Origin: Bradyrhizobium sp. B097
Lineage (GTDB): Bacteria; Pseudomonadota; Alphaproteobacteria; Rhizobiales; Xanthobacteraceae
Reading direction: 5' to 3'
Length of the DNA: 64,000 nucleotides
Assembly: GCF_038957035.1 (NCBI RefSeq)
Contig: NZ_CP152412.1
Coordinates: 2,786,501 to 2,850,500 of the forward strand
The notes under the pieces were generated by a model. That model did not search any database. It had not been told where the DNA came from and saw only the letters and a list, made by a program, of their open reading frames with translations. The translations under genes and the position numbers were made by a program. This document shows, piece after piece, positions 55,487-64,000 of the stretch (position 1 is its first letter; each line of letters begins with the position of its first letter).

Positions 55487-57751
55487 ATGTCGTCTGAGCC
55501 GTCCGCCTCGCGTAACCGGCTGGTGCTGGTTGTCTACACCGCCGCGATCTTCGTCAGCGCGCTGTTGCTGTTCTCGGTGCAGCCGTTGTTCACCAAGATG
55601 GTGTTGCCGCGGCTCGGCGGCTCGCCGGCGGTATGGTCGGTGGCAATGGTGTTTTTCCAGTCGCTGCTGCTCGGCGGCTACGCCTATGCGCATCTGCTGA
55701 TGAAGCTGAACAACCGCATCATTCCGATCGTGGTGCATCTCGTGCTGCTCGCCGTCGCGCTGCTGACATTGCCGCTCTCGATCAAAAGCGGCTGGGGCGA
55801 GCCGCCGACCTCGGGCTACGCGGTCTGGCTGCTCGGCCTGTTCGCGGTGTCGATCGGCCTGCCGTTCTTCGCGCTCGCCGCCAACAATCCGCTGCTGCAG
55901 GCCTGGTTCGTGCGCACCGGACACTCCAATGGCCCCGACCCGTATTTTCTCTATGCGTCCTCGAACATCGGCAGCTTCCTGGCGCTGCTGTCCTATCCGG
56001 TGCTGCTCGAGCCGATGTTCACGTTGCGCACCCAGAATCTGATCTGGACCGGCGGCTATGGGCTGCTGATCGTCCTGATCGCAAGCTGTGGCGTGCTGCT
56101 GTTGCGGTCGCCGGCCTATGCCGCCGCACGCGACGCGCAAGGTGATGATGCCAATGCGTTGGCGCCGTCCTGGTCGCGGCGGGCGCGCTGGATCTTCCTG
56201 GCTGCCGTGCCGTCCGGCCTGCTGATCGCAGTGACGGCGCATATCTCGACCGACGTTGCGGCCGCTCCCTTGCTGTGGGTGCTGCCGCTGTCGCTGTATC
56301 TGTTGACCTGGGTGCTGGTGTTCCAGTCGCGGCCGCTGCTGCCGCACAAATGGATGCTGCTGGCGCAGCCGCTGGCGATTGCCGGCGTGGTGATCCTGCT
56401 CGCGGTCGGCGGCGAGCAGAACCTGCTCCTTACGCTCGGCGGCCATCAGCTCTGCTTCTTCATCATCGCGATGGCCTGTCATGGCGAGCTCGCGCGCACC
56501 CGCCCCGCGGCGAAATATCTCACCGGCTTCTATGTCGCGCTGTCGTTCGGCGGCATGGTCGGCGGCCTGTTCGCGGGGCTCATCGCGCCGTTCACCTTCT
56601 CGTGGATCGCCGAATATCCGATCCTGCTGGCGCTCGCGGCGCTGTGCCGTCCGCGCGGCGGCGCGGAGCGGCTGCCGCGCTGGAGCGCCTGGTACTGGCC
56701 GTTCCTTGCGATGCTGGCGGTGGCGCTGATCGCGCCGAGTTATTCGGCCGGCGACATCTTCAACTGGTTCGACGACCACCGGGTGTGGGTGATCGGCGCG
56801 GTCGGTGTGCTTTCGGCGCTGCTCGCGCTCGCACTGAATGCCAATCGCTGGAAGATCTTCGCCACCGTCGCCGTCGCGCTGGTGGTGCTGCGCACCTATC
56901 CATCCGACGACGGCCGCGTCGAAACCGTGCGCAGCTTCTTCGGCGTGCACAAGATCGTGGTGACGCCGAACGGGCAGTATCACGTGCTGATGCACGGCAC
57001 CACGATCCATGGCGCCGAGAAGTTCAAGAACGACGACGGCACGCCGGTCAGCGGAAAGCCGGAGCCGATCAGCTACTATCACAAGGACGGCGGCATCGGG
57101 CAGGCCATCACCGCAATGCGCGAGCGCAAGGGTACGCCGCTGAAAGTGGCTGTCATCGGGCTCGGCTCGGGAACGCTGACCTGCGCCTTGGCCCCCGGCG
57201 AGGACTGGCGATTCTTCGAGATCGACCAGTCGATGGTCGATACCGCGCGCGACCCGAAATACTTCACCTACATCCAGAGCTGCGAGCCGAACCTGAAGCC
57301 TGTGATCGGCGACGCGCGGCTGACCTTCGCCAAGGAGCCGGACGGCGTCTACGATCTCATCATCGTCGACGCCTATTCGTCGGACGCGATCCCGATCCAT
57401 CTCGCGACCGAGGAGGCGATGGCGATCTACAAGGAGAAGCTGGCGCCGCAGGGCGCGGTCGTGATGCACGTCTCCAACCGGCATCTTGAACTTGCCAGCG
57501 TCGTGGTCGGCATCGCCGATGCCAACGACATGAAAAGCTGGGTCTATAGCGAGGATTCCGGGCGCGACAACGAATACATTTTCTCGACCTCGGTCGTGGT
57601 CTCCGCGCGCGAGGAGGAGGACGTCGGCAAGCTCGCATCATCTGACGTCTGGACCGAGACCGACGCCAACGACAAGCAGCGGGTCTGGACCGACGATTAT
57701 TCGAACGTGCTGGGCGCGGTCTACCGGCGCCTGCGCGACGGCGAGCAGTAG
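55487..57751 (+). CDS. Fused MFS-like membrane domain and spermidine-synthase-like domain
   Basis: 754 aa, with GGGAG upstream. The N-terminal 500 residues have about 12-14 hydrophobic segments (FVSALLLFSVQPLFTKMVLPRLGGSPAVW is typical of this family). The C-terminal 250 residues form a class I methyltransferase-like fold with spermidine synthase features: VAVIGLGSGTLTCAL, EDWRFFEIDQSMVD and DLIIVDAYSSDAIPIHLATEEAM. The tail ends cytoplasmically. Whether it makes polyamines, transports them or methylates is not established for these fusions. It converges with a tetR gene three bases away. Confidence 0.88.
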   Translation: MSSEPSASRNRLVLVVYTAAIFVSALLLFSVQPLFTKMVLPRLGGSPAVWSVAMVFFQSLLLGGYAYAHLLMKLNNRIIPIVVHLVLLAVALLTLPLSIKSGWGEPPTSGYAVWLLGLFAVSIGLPFFALAANNPLLQAWFVRTGHSNGPDPYFLYASSNIGSFLALLSYPVLLEPMFTLRTQNLIWTGGYGLLIVLIASCGVLLLRSPAYAAARDAQGDDANALAPSWSRRARWIFLAAVPSGLLIAVTAHISTDVAAAPLLWVLPLSLYLLTWVLVFQSRPLLPHKWMLLAQPLAIAGVVILLAVGGEQNLLLTLGGHQLCFFIIAMACHGELARTRPAAKYLTGFYVALSFGGMVGGLFAGLIAPFTFSWIAEYPILLALAALCRPRGGAERLPRWSAWYWPFLAMLAVALIAPSYSAGDIFNWFDDHRVWVIGAVGVLSALLALALNANRWKIFATVAVALVVLRTYPSDDGRVETVRSFFGVHKIVVTPNGQYHVLMHGTTIHGAEKFKNDDGTPVSGKPEPISYYHKDGGIGQAITAMRERKGTPLKVAVIGLGSGTLTCALAPGEDWRFFEIDQSMVDTARDPKYFTYIQSCEPNLKPVIGDARLTFAKEPDGVYDLIIVDAYSSDAIPIHLATEEAMAIYKEKLAPQGAVVMHVSNRHLELASVVVGIADANDMKSWVYSEDSGRDNEYIFSTSVVVSAREEEDVGKLASSDVWTETDANDKQRVWTDDYSNVLGAVYRRLRDGEQ

Positions 57752-57754
57752 GCT

Positions 57755-58336
57755 CTAGCGGTCCAGCAGCTTCGCGATCTCTGAGCTGACGATCGCAGTG
57801 AACAGTTCGGGGTCGTTGAAAGCCCGCGCAGAGAGCATGGCTCCGTGAACCGACGCCATCAGCGTTTGGGCCTCATCTTCGGGCCGCTTGTCCAGCCGGA
57901 ACAGGCGCTGCTCTGCGCCAGCCTGCAGCACCGACGTAAGCCATCGCGCAAGATGATGGAAATGGGCGCGGACGCGCGATGCGACCTCGTCCGGCAACAT
58001 CGGCATCTCGCCGGCAAGCATCGCGCAGACGCAGAACGGCAGCGTGGCATCTCGAATGCACGTCTGCCAGAAGCTCACATAGGACTGCAGTTGGTCGGCC
58101 GGGCTCGCGGACTGCTCCAGCAGGGACTTCAGCCCCAGCTCGGTCTGCTGCCGGTAGCGATCGACCAGCGCCGAAACCAGCTCGGCCTTGGTCGGGAAGT
58201 GATGGTGGATGCTGGCCTTCCTGATGCCGATCGCATCCGAGATGTCGGCATAGCTGAACCCGTTATAGCCGCCCGCCACGATCAGGGACTGCGCGACGTC
58301 GAGAATCCGCTCTGAAGTCGAAATCATTGGGTTCAT
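57755..58336 (-). CDS. TetR/AcrR-family repressor
   Basis: 193 aa. TetR_N domain ILDVAQSLIVAGGYNGFSYA, DISDAIGIRKASIHHHFPTK at about residues 10-55, followed by a helical ligand domain (LPFCVCAMLAGEMPMLPDEV with two Cys) of the TetR_C YcdC-like type. It is divergent from the small membrane protein at 58475. The gap holds two operators of one type, TACCT-N6-AGGTA, one near each start; this points to autoregulation and control of the neighbour. Confidence 0.9.
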   Translation of the reverse strand: MNPMISTSERILDVAQSLIVAGGYNGFSYADISDAIGIRKASIHHHFPTKAELVSALVDRYRQQTELGLKSLLEQSASPADQLQSYVSFWQTCIRDATLPFCVCAMLAGEMPMLPDEVASRVRAHFHHLARWLTSVLQAGAEQRLFRLDKRPEDEAQTLMASVHGAMLSARAFNDPELFTAIVSSEIAKLLDR

Positions 58337-58345
58337 GCCGGCGCC

Positions 58346-58361
58346 TACCTTCCGATAGGTA
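58346..58361. promoter_or_regulatory. TetR-type operator, copy 1 (near tetR)
   Basis: TACCT (58346-58350), six bases, AGGTA (58357-58361). Same arms and spacing as copy 2. It lies about 10 bases before the tetR start, within its leader or promoter. Confidence 0.75.
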
Positions 58362-58437
58362 AGTTGTCAAGGCGCGGTGGCACAGCTGTTCGACACAAGA
58401 AGGTGTCCCTGTGCCCGATTGACCGGGGATGTTTATT

Positions 58438-58453
58438 TACCTACTAGTAGGTA
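58438..58453. promoter_or_regulatory. TetR-type operator, copy 2 (near the membrane-protein gene)
   Basis: TACCTACTAGTAGGTA is a perfect 16-base palindrome, extended by a tandem TAGGTAGGTA. It lies 21 bases before the divergent gene at 58475. Confidence 0.85.
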
Positions 58454-58474
58454 GGTAAACATGGGAGTCAATTA

Positions 58475-59032
58475 ATGCAAAGCCGACTTTCGGCCCAATC
58501 CAGCTGGCTGCAATCCTACTATTTCGGGCGCGCGCTCTTCTCGATCGCCTGGGTCGCCGCGGCCGTTCTTTTCAGTGGGCAAGCGGGCCCTGCCGCGTTC
58601 CTGCTCGTGATCTACCCGGCATGGGACGCCATCGCCAATCTGGCGGACGGGCGCGTCAACGGCGGGCTGAAGGCCAACCCGTCCCAGGCATTGAATGTCG
58701 TGGTCAGTGCCATCACGACGCTCGCCGTGATCGTGGCGGTCAGCCGCGACACCTATGCGGTTCTGGCGGTGTTCGGGGTTTGGGCGATCCTCGCGGGTCT
58801 GCTGCAATTGTCCACCGGCGTCAGGCGCTGGCGCCATGTTGGCGCGCAATGGGCGATGGTCCTGAGTGGTGCACAGTCTGCACTGGCCGGCGGCTACATG
58901 ATCAGCCGATCGATCGGCACCGTCGCACCGACGATTCTGGACGTGGCTCCCTATGCGGGATTCGGCGCGTTCTACTTCCTGCTTTCGGCGATCTGGCTCG
59001 TTGCCAGGGCCCACCGCAGCGCGCGTGCTTAA
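58475..59032 (+). CDS. Small DUF308-type membrane protein, target of the adjacent TetR
   Basis: 185 aa with about six hydrophobic segments (AWVAAAVLFSGQAGPAAFLLVIYPAWDAI, ALNVVVSAITTLAVIVAVS, YAVLAVFGVWAILAGLLQL, then GAQSALAGGYMIS and GAFYFLLSAIWLVARA). The helical pattern and length recall the DUF308/HdeD family, but I see no diagnostic motif. The operator palindrome just upstream suggests it is induced by the TetR ligand. Substrate or role unknown. Confidence 0.65.
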   Translation: MQSRLSAQSSWLQSYYFGRALFSIAWVAAAVLFSGQAGPAAFLLVIYPAWDAIANLADGRVNGGLKANPSQALNVVVSAITTLAVIVAVSRDTYAVLAVFGVWAILAGLLQLSTGVRRWRHVGAQWAMVLSGAQSALAGGYMISRSIGTVAPTILDVAPYAGFGAFYFLLSAIWLVARAHRSARA

Positions 59033-59080
59033 GCACTGCCCGGCAGCATCGGAGAGCGCCAGTCGACGTCACCGCGATGG

Positions 59081-59926
59081 CTATTTCTTCTCCGGTGCTG
59101 TCGTCGCGGAGGCGGGTGTCGAAGCCGCAAGCAGTGGCATCGTCGGCGCGCTCTCGCCGCCGTCCTCGTCGAGGAATTGCTCCACGCCCGCCTGGATCGA
59201 CGATTTCGCGCTGTCAGGGCCGCGGTCGCTGAGGTCGTTGTGCTGGAATTCGGTTCTGACCACCTTGATGCCGAGTCTCGCACAGGTCTCGTCGTCAGGT
59301 ACGACGCCCGGATCGGCCTTGAACACCGGGTCCCTGGAGCGGAACGACAGGATCTTGATCTTGCTGTCGGTGATGAAGGGGACGCGCAGATTGTCCAGCG
59401 TCACGACCTTCTTGACCAGGTCAGGATGCTGCCTGGCGAAGAACATCGAGATGTCGCCGCCGTTGGAGTGGCCGATTAGCGTCAGCGCGCGATAGTTTGC
59501 GTTCGGATAGAGCTTCTTCAGCTCGTCGATCGCATACATGATGTTGAAGACGCCGCGATTATATTGCATGCGGCGGCCGACATATTCCTCGCCGACCTTG
59601 GTCACCATCGGCGCATCGCTGTCGAGATCGTGCTGGATGCTGACCACGAGATAGCCGCGTGACGCGAACACGTTGGTGAGGAACGAGTACTCGGTGTTCC
59701 TGACGGTGTTGCCGTGGCTCAGGATCGCGACCGGCAGCTCGATCATCTCGGCCATCGCCTGCATTTGCCGGTCGCGCCGGACCGCGACCTCGACCGTCAC
59801 GTCGCGATCGTCGCGCAGAACGTCGTGGAACGTCAGCGTGGTGTGACGGATGGCCCATCTGTCCGTTGTGAAATAGCCGGCCATCGCCACGATGCACAGG
59901 CAAAGGACAATGATGCCCCGTTTCAT
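59081..59926 (-). CDS. Exported alpha/beta hydrolase (lipase/esterase-like)
   Basis: 281 aa. N-terminal signal anchor (MKRGIIVLCLCIVAMAGYFT). The fold is shown by LPVAILSHGNTVRNTEYSF (oxyanion strand), ASRGYLVVSIQHD, and the nucleophile elbow GHSNGGDISMFFA; the acid is likely in LSFRSRDPVFKAD and the His in FQHNDLSDRGP. The C-terminus is Ala/Pro/Thr-rich. Periplasmic or membrane-bound; substrate unknown. Confidence 0.8.
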   Translation of the reverse strand: MKRGIIVLCLCIVAMAGYFTTDRWAIRHTTLTFHDVLRDDRDVTVEVAVRRDRQMQAMAEMIELPVAILSHGNTVRNTEYSFLTNVFASRGYLVVSIQHDLDSDAPMVTKVGEEYVGRRMQYNRGVFNIMYAIDELKKLYPNANYRALTLIGHSNGGDISMFFARQHPDLVKKVVTLDNLRVPFITDSKIKILSFRSRDPVFKADPGVVPDDETCARLGIKVVRTEFQHNDLSDRGPDSAKSSIQAGVEQFLDEDGGESAPTMPLLAASTPASATTAPEKK

Positions 59927-60134
59927 GTCGACCTCTGATATTGCCTACGCGACCCGCGCTTCTCGCCCTGGTTTCATGGGCATTCCGCGTGAATCGGCCT
60001 CCAGGGGCCGGGCGGGCGCTCTTGCCGCCGAATATCGGGCTAATTTTACAATCAGATGACGGCGCGACGACGGGCCACGGCGCAGGGCGGCGCGGGCCTT
60101 TTGCGACGGTCACAAGCGGGTGAGGGGAGCGTGA

Positions 60135-60166
60135 ACTGACGGCGCGCTGCCTGCGGCGCCGTCAGT
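60135..60166 (-). terminator. Stem-loop terminator candidate after the L,D-transpeptidase gene
   Basis: Perfect 11-bp arms ACTGACGGCGC (60135-60145) and GCGCCGTCAGT (60156-60166), 10-base loop. It lies 20 bases after the minus-strand gene; the following bases (TTCAC) are a weak U-tract. Confidence 0.65.
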
Positions 60167-60186
60167 GGATCAAGAGAGACTGCGTC

Positions 60187-60978
60187 TCAGTCCTGATAGT
60201 TGTTGCCGTAGAAGCTGCGCTGCTGCTGGTAGTACGGCCGCGGCTGATAGGTGCCTTGCGGCGCCGCCGCGTAGCCCTGATTGCCGTAATATTGCTGCTG
60301 GCCATAGGCCTGCGCGTCGTAGACGCGACGGCTTGACGGCGGCGCCGGGTAGCGCTGCGCAGTCGAGCTGCCGTCGGCCGGATAGATGTAGCCATCATCG
60401 GCGCGGGCCTGCGCCGGATATTCGCGCGGCTGCGGTGTCAGGACGACAGGGTCGCCGGCGGCGGCGGTGCCGTATTGCTCGTCCTGCTGCGGCGCGCGGC
60501 GGGCGACCGCGGTGCCGTTGCGTCCACGCGGATTGCGCGCCAGCGCGACCTGCGCCGAGCCGGTCAGCGTCACCGTGGTGTTGAGCACGCCTTCCTTCTG
60601 GACCAGGGCGTAGAGCGTCGATGCGTTGTCGCGCGACAGCCGCACGCAGCCATGCGAGGCTGGTGTGCCCAAGCGGTTGACCGAGTCGGTGCCGTGGATC
60701 GCGTGCCCGATCTTGGTGAAGAAGATCGAATGCGGCATCGGCGCGTCGTCGAATTCCTTGGAGTAGTGATCCTCTTCCATGCGGAAGGCGCGGAAGGTGC
60801 CGTTCGGCGTTTCGCGCGAGGGGATGCCGCTCGAGACCGGCCAGTGATAGCGCGCGACGCCGTCGACCGCGACGGTCATCTGCTGGTTGTCCTTGTCGAT
60901 GGTGATGTCGACCTTGGCCTGCGCGGCGCCGGCCGCGAACAGCATCACGGAAGTGAACGCAATAAGGAACGAACGCAT
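60187..60978 (-). CDS. L,D-transpeptidase (YkuD domain), periplasmic
   Basis: 263 aa from ATG 60978 (MRSFLIAFTSVMLFAAGAAQ), a clear signal peptide; the frame to 61110 is not needed. YkuD domain: ISIDKDNQQM-like ITIDKDNQQMTVAVDG, SSGIPSRETPNGTFRAF, and the catalytic H-x14-17-S-H-G-C-R as AIHGTDSVNRLGTPASHGCVRL (catalytic Cys in SHGCVRL). The C-terminal 110 residues are Tyr/Gln/Pro-rich and unstructured (YGQQQYYGNQGYA). It makes 3-3 peptidoglycan crosslinks or anchors proteins; alphaproteobacteria use several of these. Confidence 0.93.
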   Translation of the reverse strand: MRSFLIAFTSVMLFAAGAAQAKVDITIDKDNQQMTVAVDGVARYHWPVSSGIPSRETPNGTFRAFRMEEDHYSKEFDDAPMPHSIFFTKIGHAIHGTDSVNRLGTPASHGCVRLSRDNASTLYALVQKEGVLNTTVTLTGSAQVALARNPRGRNGTAVARRAPQQDEQYGTAAAGDPVVLTPQPREYPAQARADDGYIYPADGSSTAQRYPAPPSSRRVYDAQAYGQQQYYGNQGYAAAPQGTYQPRPYYQQQRSFYGNNYQD

Positions 60979-61268
60979 TTTACCTTTTGGCCTCCAGGCC
61001 TGATTACAAAGCCGTGGCTCTCCGTCCCCGGCAAACAATATGCCCGGAATCGAAATTTGGTTCCAGTGGCGGATCTGGTGCATCGTTAATCCCGCACGCG
61101 GCGCAAACAAGGCCGAAGCCGGGCTGGTCTATCGCGGCGGACTGACATTTTCGCGAGCAGGCCGCGACAGCGGCCCCAGTTGGTCACCGCCACGCAACCA
61201 TTTGGCCGCATGGGCGTTTCACAATCCCGCCAAGACGGCGCATTCGCGTCACGCTTCAAGGAACCCAG

Positions 61269-61598
61269 ATGAACAACACCAAGGTTAAGACCGCGGCCGT
61301 CGTCCCAGCCGGCCTCTCCGCGCGGCTCCTGCTTGTGGCCGCAGCCCTCGCTTTGGCGCTGACGACTGTCCCCCATGCCGGCCATGCCCAGGGCATCATC
61401 CGCGGGGCTCACGAAGGCGCCTATGAGGGCAACCGGGCCGCCGGTCCGATAGGCGGCGTGGTCGGTGGGGCCGTTGGTGCCGGCGTCGGTGGCGCGATGG
61501 GCGCGGTCAAGGGCGTGTTCGGTATCCCGGATCGCGGCTACCGCCGTGGCCACCGCTGCCGCGGCTACTACCGCCACGGACATTTCCACTGCTACTGA
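61269..61598 (+). CDS. Small exported Gly-rich protein
   Basis: 109 aa, with AAGGAA upstream. Signal peptide (LSARLLLVAAALALALTTVP, cleavage near AHAQG), then a short helix, a Gly-zipper-like stretch (GPIGGVVGGAVGAGVGGAMGA), and an Arg/His/Tyr-rich end (RGYYRHGHFHCY). The Gly-zipper suggests outer-membrane insertion or aggregation. Similar short proteins recur in Bradyrhizobium; function unknown. Confidence 0.6.
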   Translation: MNNTKVKTAAVVPAGLSARLLLVAAALALALTTVPHAGHAQGIIRGAHEGAYEGNRAAGPIGGVVGGAVGAGVGGAMGAVKGVFGIPDRGYRRGHRCRGYYRHGHFHCY

Positions 61599-61612
61599 TT
61601 GGGGAAGAACCC

Positions 61613-61698
61613 GTAGCCCGGATGGAGCGCAGCGAAATCCGGGTTCTGCAGGCTTGGCGATAAAGGTCCCGGATTTCGCTCCGCTTCATCCGGGCTAC
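61613..61698. repeat. Palindromic intergenic repeat, family F
   Basis: Left end GTAGCCCGGATGGAGCGCAG, right end GCTCCGCTTCATCCGGGCTAC, long inverted repeat with a loop containing TTCTGCAGGCTTGGCG. It may also serve to stop transcription between the convergent genes on either side. Confidence 0.85.
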
Positions 61699-61703
61699 AG
61701 ACG

Positions 61704-62461
61704 TCAGTTCTTCAGCCGGTAGCCGGTCCGGAAGATCCAGGCCACGATCACCATGCAGGCGATCAGGAAGCCCGCAGTCATGCCGAGGCTGAGCCCGACG
61801 CTGACATCGGCGATCTCGTAGAAGCTCCAGCGGAAGCCGGAGATCAGATAGACCACGGGATTGAGCAGCGTGATGGTGCGCCAGCCCGACGGCAGCATGT
61901 TCACGGAATAGAAGCTGCCGCCGAGGAAGGTCAGCGGCGTCACCACCAGCATCGGGATCATCTGCAGCTTCTCGAAGCCGTCGGCCCAGATGCCGATGAT
62001 GAAGCCGAACAGGCTGAAGGTGACGGCGGTCAGCACCAGGAAGGTCATCATCCACACCGGATGCTGGATATGTAGAGGCACGAAAAGTCCGGCGGTGGCC
62101 AGGATGATCAGGCCGAGGACGATCGACTTGGTGGCGGCGGCGCCGACATAACCGATGACGATCTCGAGATAGGAGATCGGCGCCGACAGGATCTCGTAGA
62201 TCGTGCCGACGAATTTCGGGAAGTAGATGCCGAACGAGGCGTTCGAGATGCTCTGGGTCAGCACCGACAGCATCACGAGCCCCGGTACGATGAAGGTGCC
62301 GTAGCTGACGCCCTCGACCTCGGTGATGCGCGAGCCGATCGCGGCGCCGAACACCACGAAATACAGCGAGGTCGAGACCACGGGCGAGACGATGCTCTGC
62401 AGCAGCGTGCGCCAGGTGCGCGCCATTTCGAACAGATAGATCGCCCGGATTGCGCGGTAGT

Positions 62462-62465
<4 letters not shown>
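61704..62465 (-). CDS. ABC-2-type export permease (YadH-like)
   Basis: 253 aa with six hydrophobic segments. ABC-2 hallmarks are [21 protein letters not shown] near the N-terminus, [24 protein letters not shown], and [20 protein letters not shown] later. It overlaps the end of the ATPase gene by four bases. The pair would form an exporter; candidates are drugs or polysaccharide/lipid substrates. It is similar in size to NodJ, but no nod box or nod genes are nearby. Confidence 0.9.
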
Positions 62466-63385
<920 letters not shown>

Positions 63386-63506
63386 GGAGGATCGGCAGCG
63401 TGAGGGAAGGGCGCGCGCGGATTGGGGCCCGGGCGGGGGCGTGATGTGGGTTCAGCCCAGATAGGAACGCATATTCCGTTCTGCAATCACCCGCCGGGGC
63501 AGAAAT

Positions 63507-63797
63507 TTATTCCGCAGCGTGCGCTCTGACGGGCAGTTCGACCAATGCGACCATGTAGGACTTCAAGTCGTCGGCGACCTCCGGGTCGGCCTTCAGTTCG
63601 GTCAATGTCCTGGGACGAGGCAATTGATGTCCGTCGTGCCTCAGGCCTTCGGCGTAAAGCTCCAGCGCCTCGGGAGCATTGCGCAGCGCCTCGTCGATAT
63701 CATTCCCAGCCGACGTGCAGCCGGGCAGATCCGGAAACCAGACGCCCACGGCGTAATCCGGTCCGGCATCCTCAATGATGGCGACGTAGTGGGTCAT
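63507..63797 (-). CDS. Orphan HicB-like protein (putative antitoxin)
   Basis: 96 aa from ATG 63797 (MTHYVAIIEDAGPDYAVGVW); the frame extends upstream to 63968 but that part is repeat-derived. DYAVGVWFPDLPGCTSAGND and IDEALRNAPEALELYAEGL are the HicB pattern (partial RNase H-like fold). A HicA toxin gene, normally just upstream, was looked for in 63798-64000 and is not there. It may act as a stand-alone regulator or be a remnant of a toxin-antitoxin pair. There is no visible C-terminal RHH domain. Confidence 0.75.
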   Translation of the reverse strand: MTHYVAIIEDAGPDYAVGVWFPDLPGCTSAGNDIDEALRNAPEALELYAEGLRHDGHQLPRPRTLTELKADPEVADDLKSYMVALVELPVRAHAAE

Positions 63798-63856
63798 GCT
63801 GGCCCTTTGCCTTGACTTGACAAACGGTGGAACCAATCCAGCCACGTACTCGGTGC

Positions 63857-63980
63857 ACCTCTCCCGCTTGCGGTGGAGGTCGGATCGCATCGAAGATGCG
63901 ATCCGGGTGGGGGCTTTCTCCGCGATACGACTCGTGGGGAGAGCCCCCACCCTAACCCTCCCCCGCAAGCGGGAGAGGGG
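63857..63980. repeat. Composite intergenic repeat, family D (copy 2)
   Basis: Contains ACCTCTCCCGCTTGCGGTGG at the left and CACCCTAACCCTCCCCCGCA with AGCGGGAGAGGGG at the right, plus an inner hairpin of GGATCGCATCGAAGATGCGATCC. The right end matches the left end of the element at 33407-33567 in sequence. Confidence 0.75.
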
Positions 63981-64000
63981 ACGCAGTTCCGGCGCCCGCG

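Noticed and set aside
55382..57484. 700-codon minus-strand ORF opposite the spermidine-synthase fusion
   Set aside because: Low-complexity Arg/Gln/His sequence typical of an antisense shadow; no motif and no ribosome binding site.
63798..64000. HicA toxin gene upstream of hicB
   Set aside because: No ORF with the HicA dsRNA-binding-like pattern or its GSHH motif; the stretch is repeat sequence.

Overview
The window is chromosomal DNA of a high-GC alphaproteobacterium, most likely Bradyrhizobium or a close relative. The evidence is uniformly GC-rich codon use, the alphaproteobacterial division and cell-wall (dcw) cluster order, an RNase P RNA of bacterial type A, and several families of short palindromic repeats between genes. 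The genus call rests on recognition of protein and repeat styles, not on a search. I see no tRNA, rRNA, CRISPR array, insertion sequence or prophage.

Layout. 1-5308: end of a PKD-type protein, a LuxR-type regulator, and a TetR regulator divergent from an EmrA/EmrB drug-efflux operon. A perfect palindromic operator lies inside both facing promoters. 5309-9206: a 21-codon leader ORF and hairpin upstream of an ABC exporter, a TauE/SafE permease that appears to start at CTG, and an alpha/beta hydrolase. 9318-13653: a class III adenylate cyclase with TolB-like and TPR regions, a free-standing sigma-70 region 1.1 protein (59 aa), RNase P RNA (rnpB), a LysR regulator and a PAS-only protein. 13675-18651: two tiny membrane-associated proteins, a YCII/DGPF protein with its ECF42-type sigma factor, a small secreted protein, an alpha-amylase-family enzyme and a peptidoglycan amidase.

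19145-46511 is the dcw cluster and what follows it, all on the + strand: rsmH-ftsL-ftsI-murE-murF-mraY-murD-ftsW-murG-(methyltransferase)-murC-murB-ddl-ftsQ-ftsA-ftsZ, then lpxC-bamD-recN-ligA. These genes make UDP-MurNAc-pentapeptide and lipid II, build the divisome (FtsQ, L, I, W, A, Z), begin lipid A synthesis (LpxC), assemble outer-membrane proteins (BamD) and repair or join DNA (RecN, LigA). mraZ is absent. Junctions from mraY onward are punctuated by palindromic repeats of at least five families, while rsmH to murF are tightly overlapped.

46671-63797 is an accessory mixture: a Bcr/CflA-type MFS pump, aminopeptidase P, a small conserved-looking protein, a YkgJ-type Cys-cluster protein with PrmA, a lone Flp pilin with a strong terminator, a phytoene-desaturase-like oxidoreductase, a two-gene cassette resembling DUF6878 and DUF6915, a fused MFS/spermidine-synthase-like protein, a TetR regulator with two matching operators facing a small membrane protein, a lipase-like hydrolase, an L,D-transpeptidase, a Gly-rich exported protein, a YadG/YadH-type ABC-2 exporter and an orphan HicB-like protein. 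Long ORFs antisense to these genes are GC-driven shadows and are left out.
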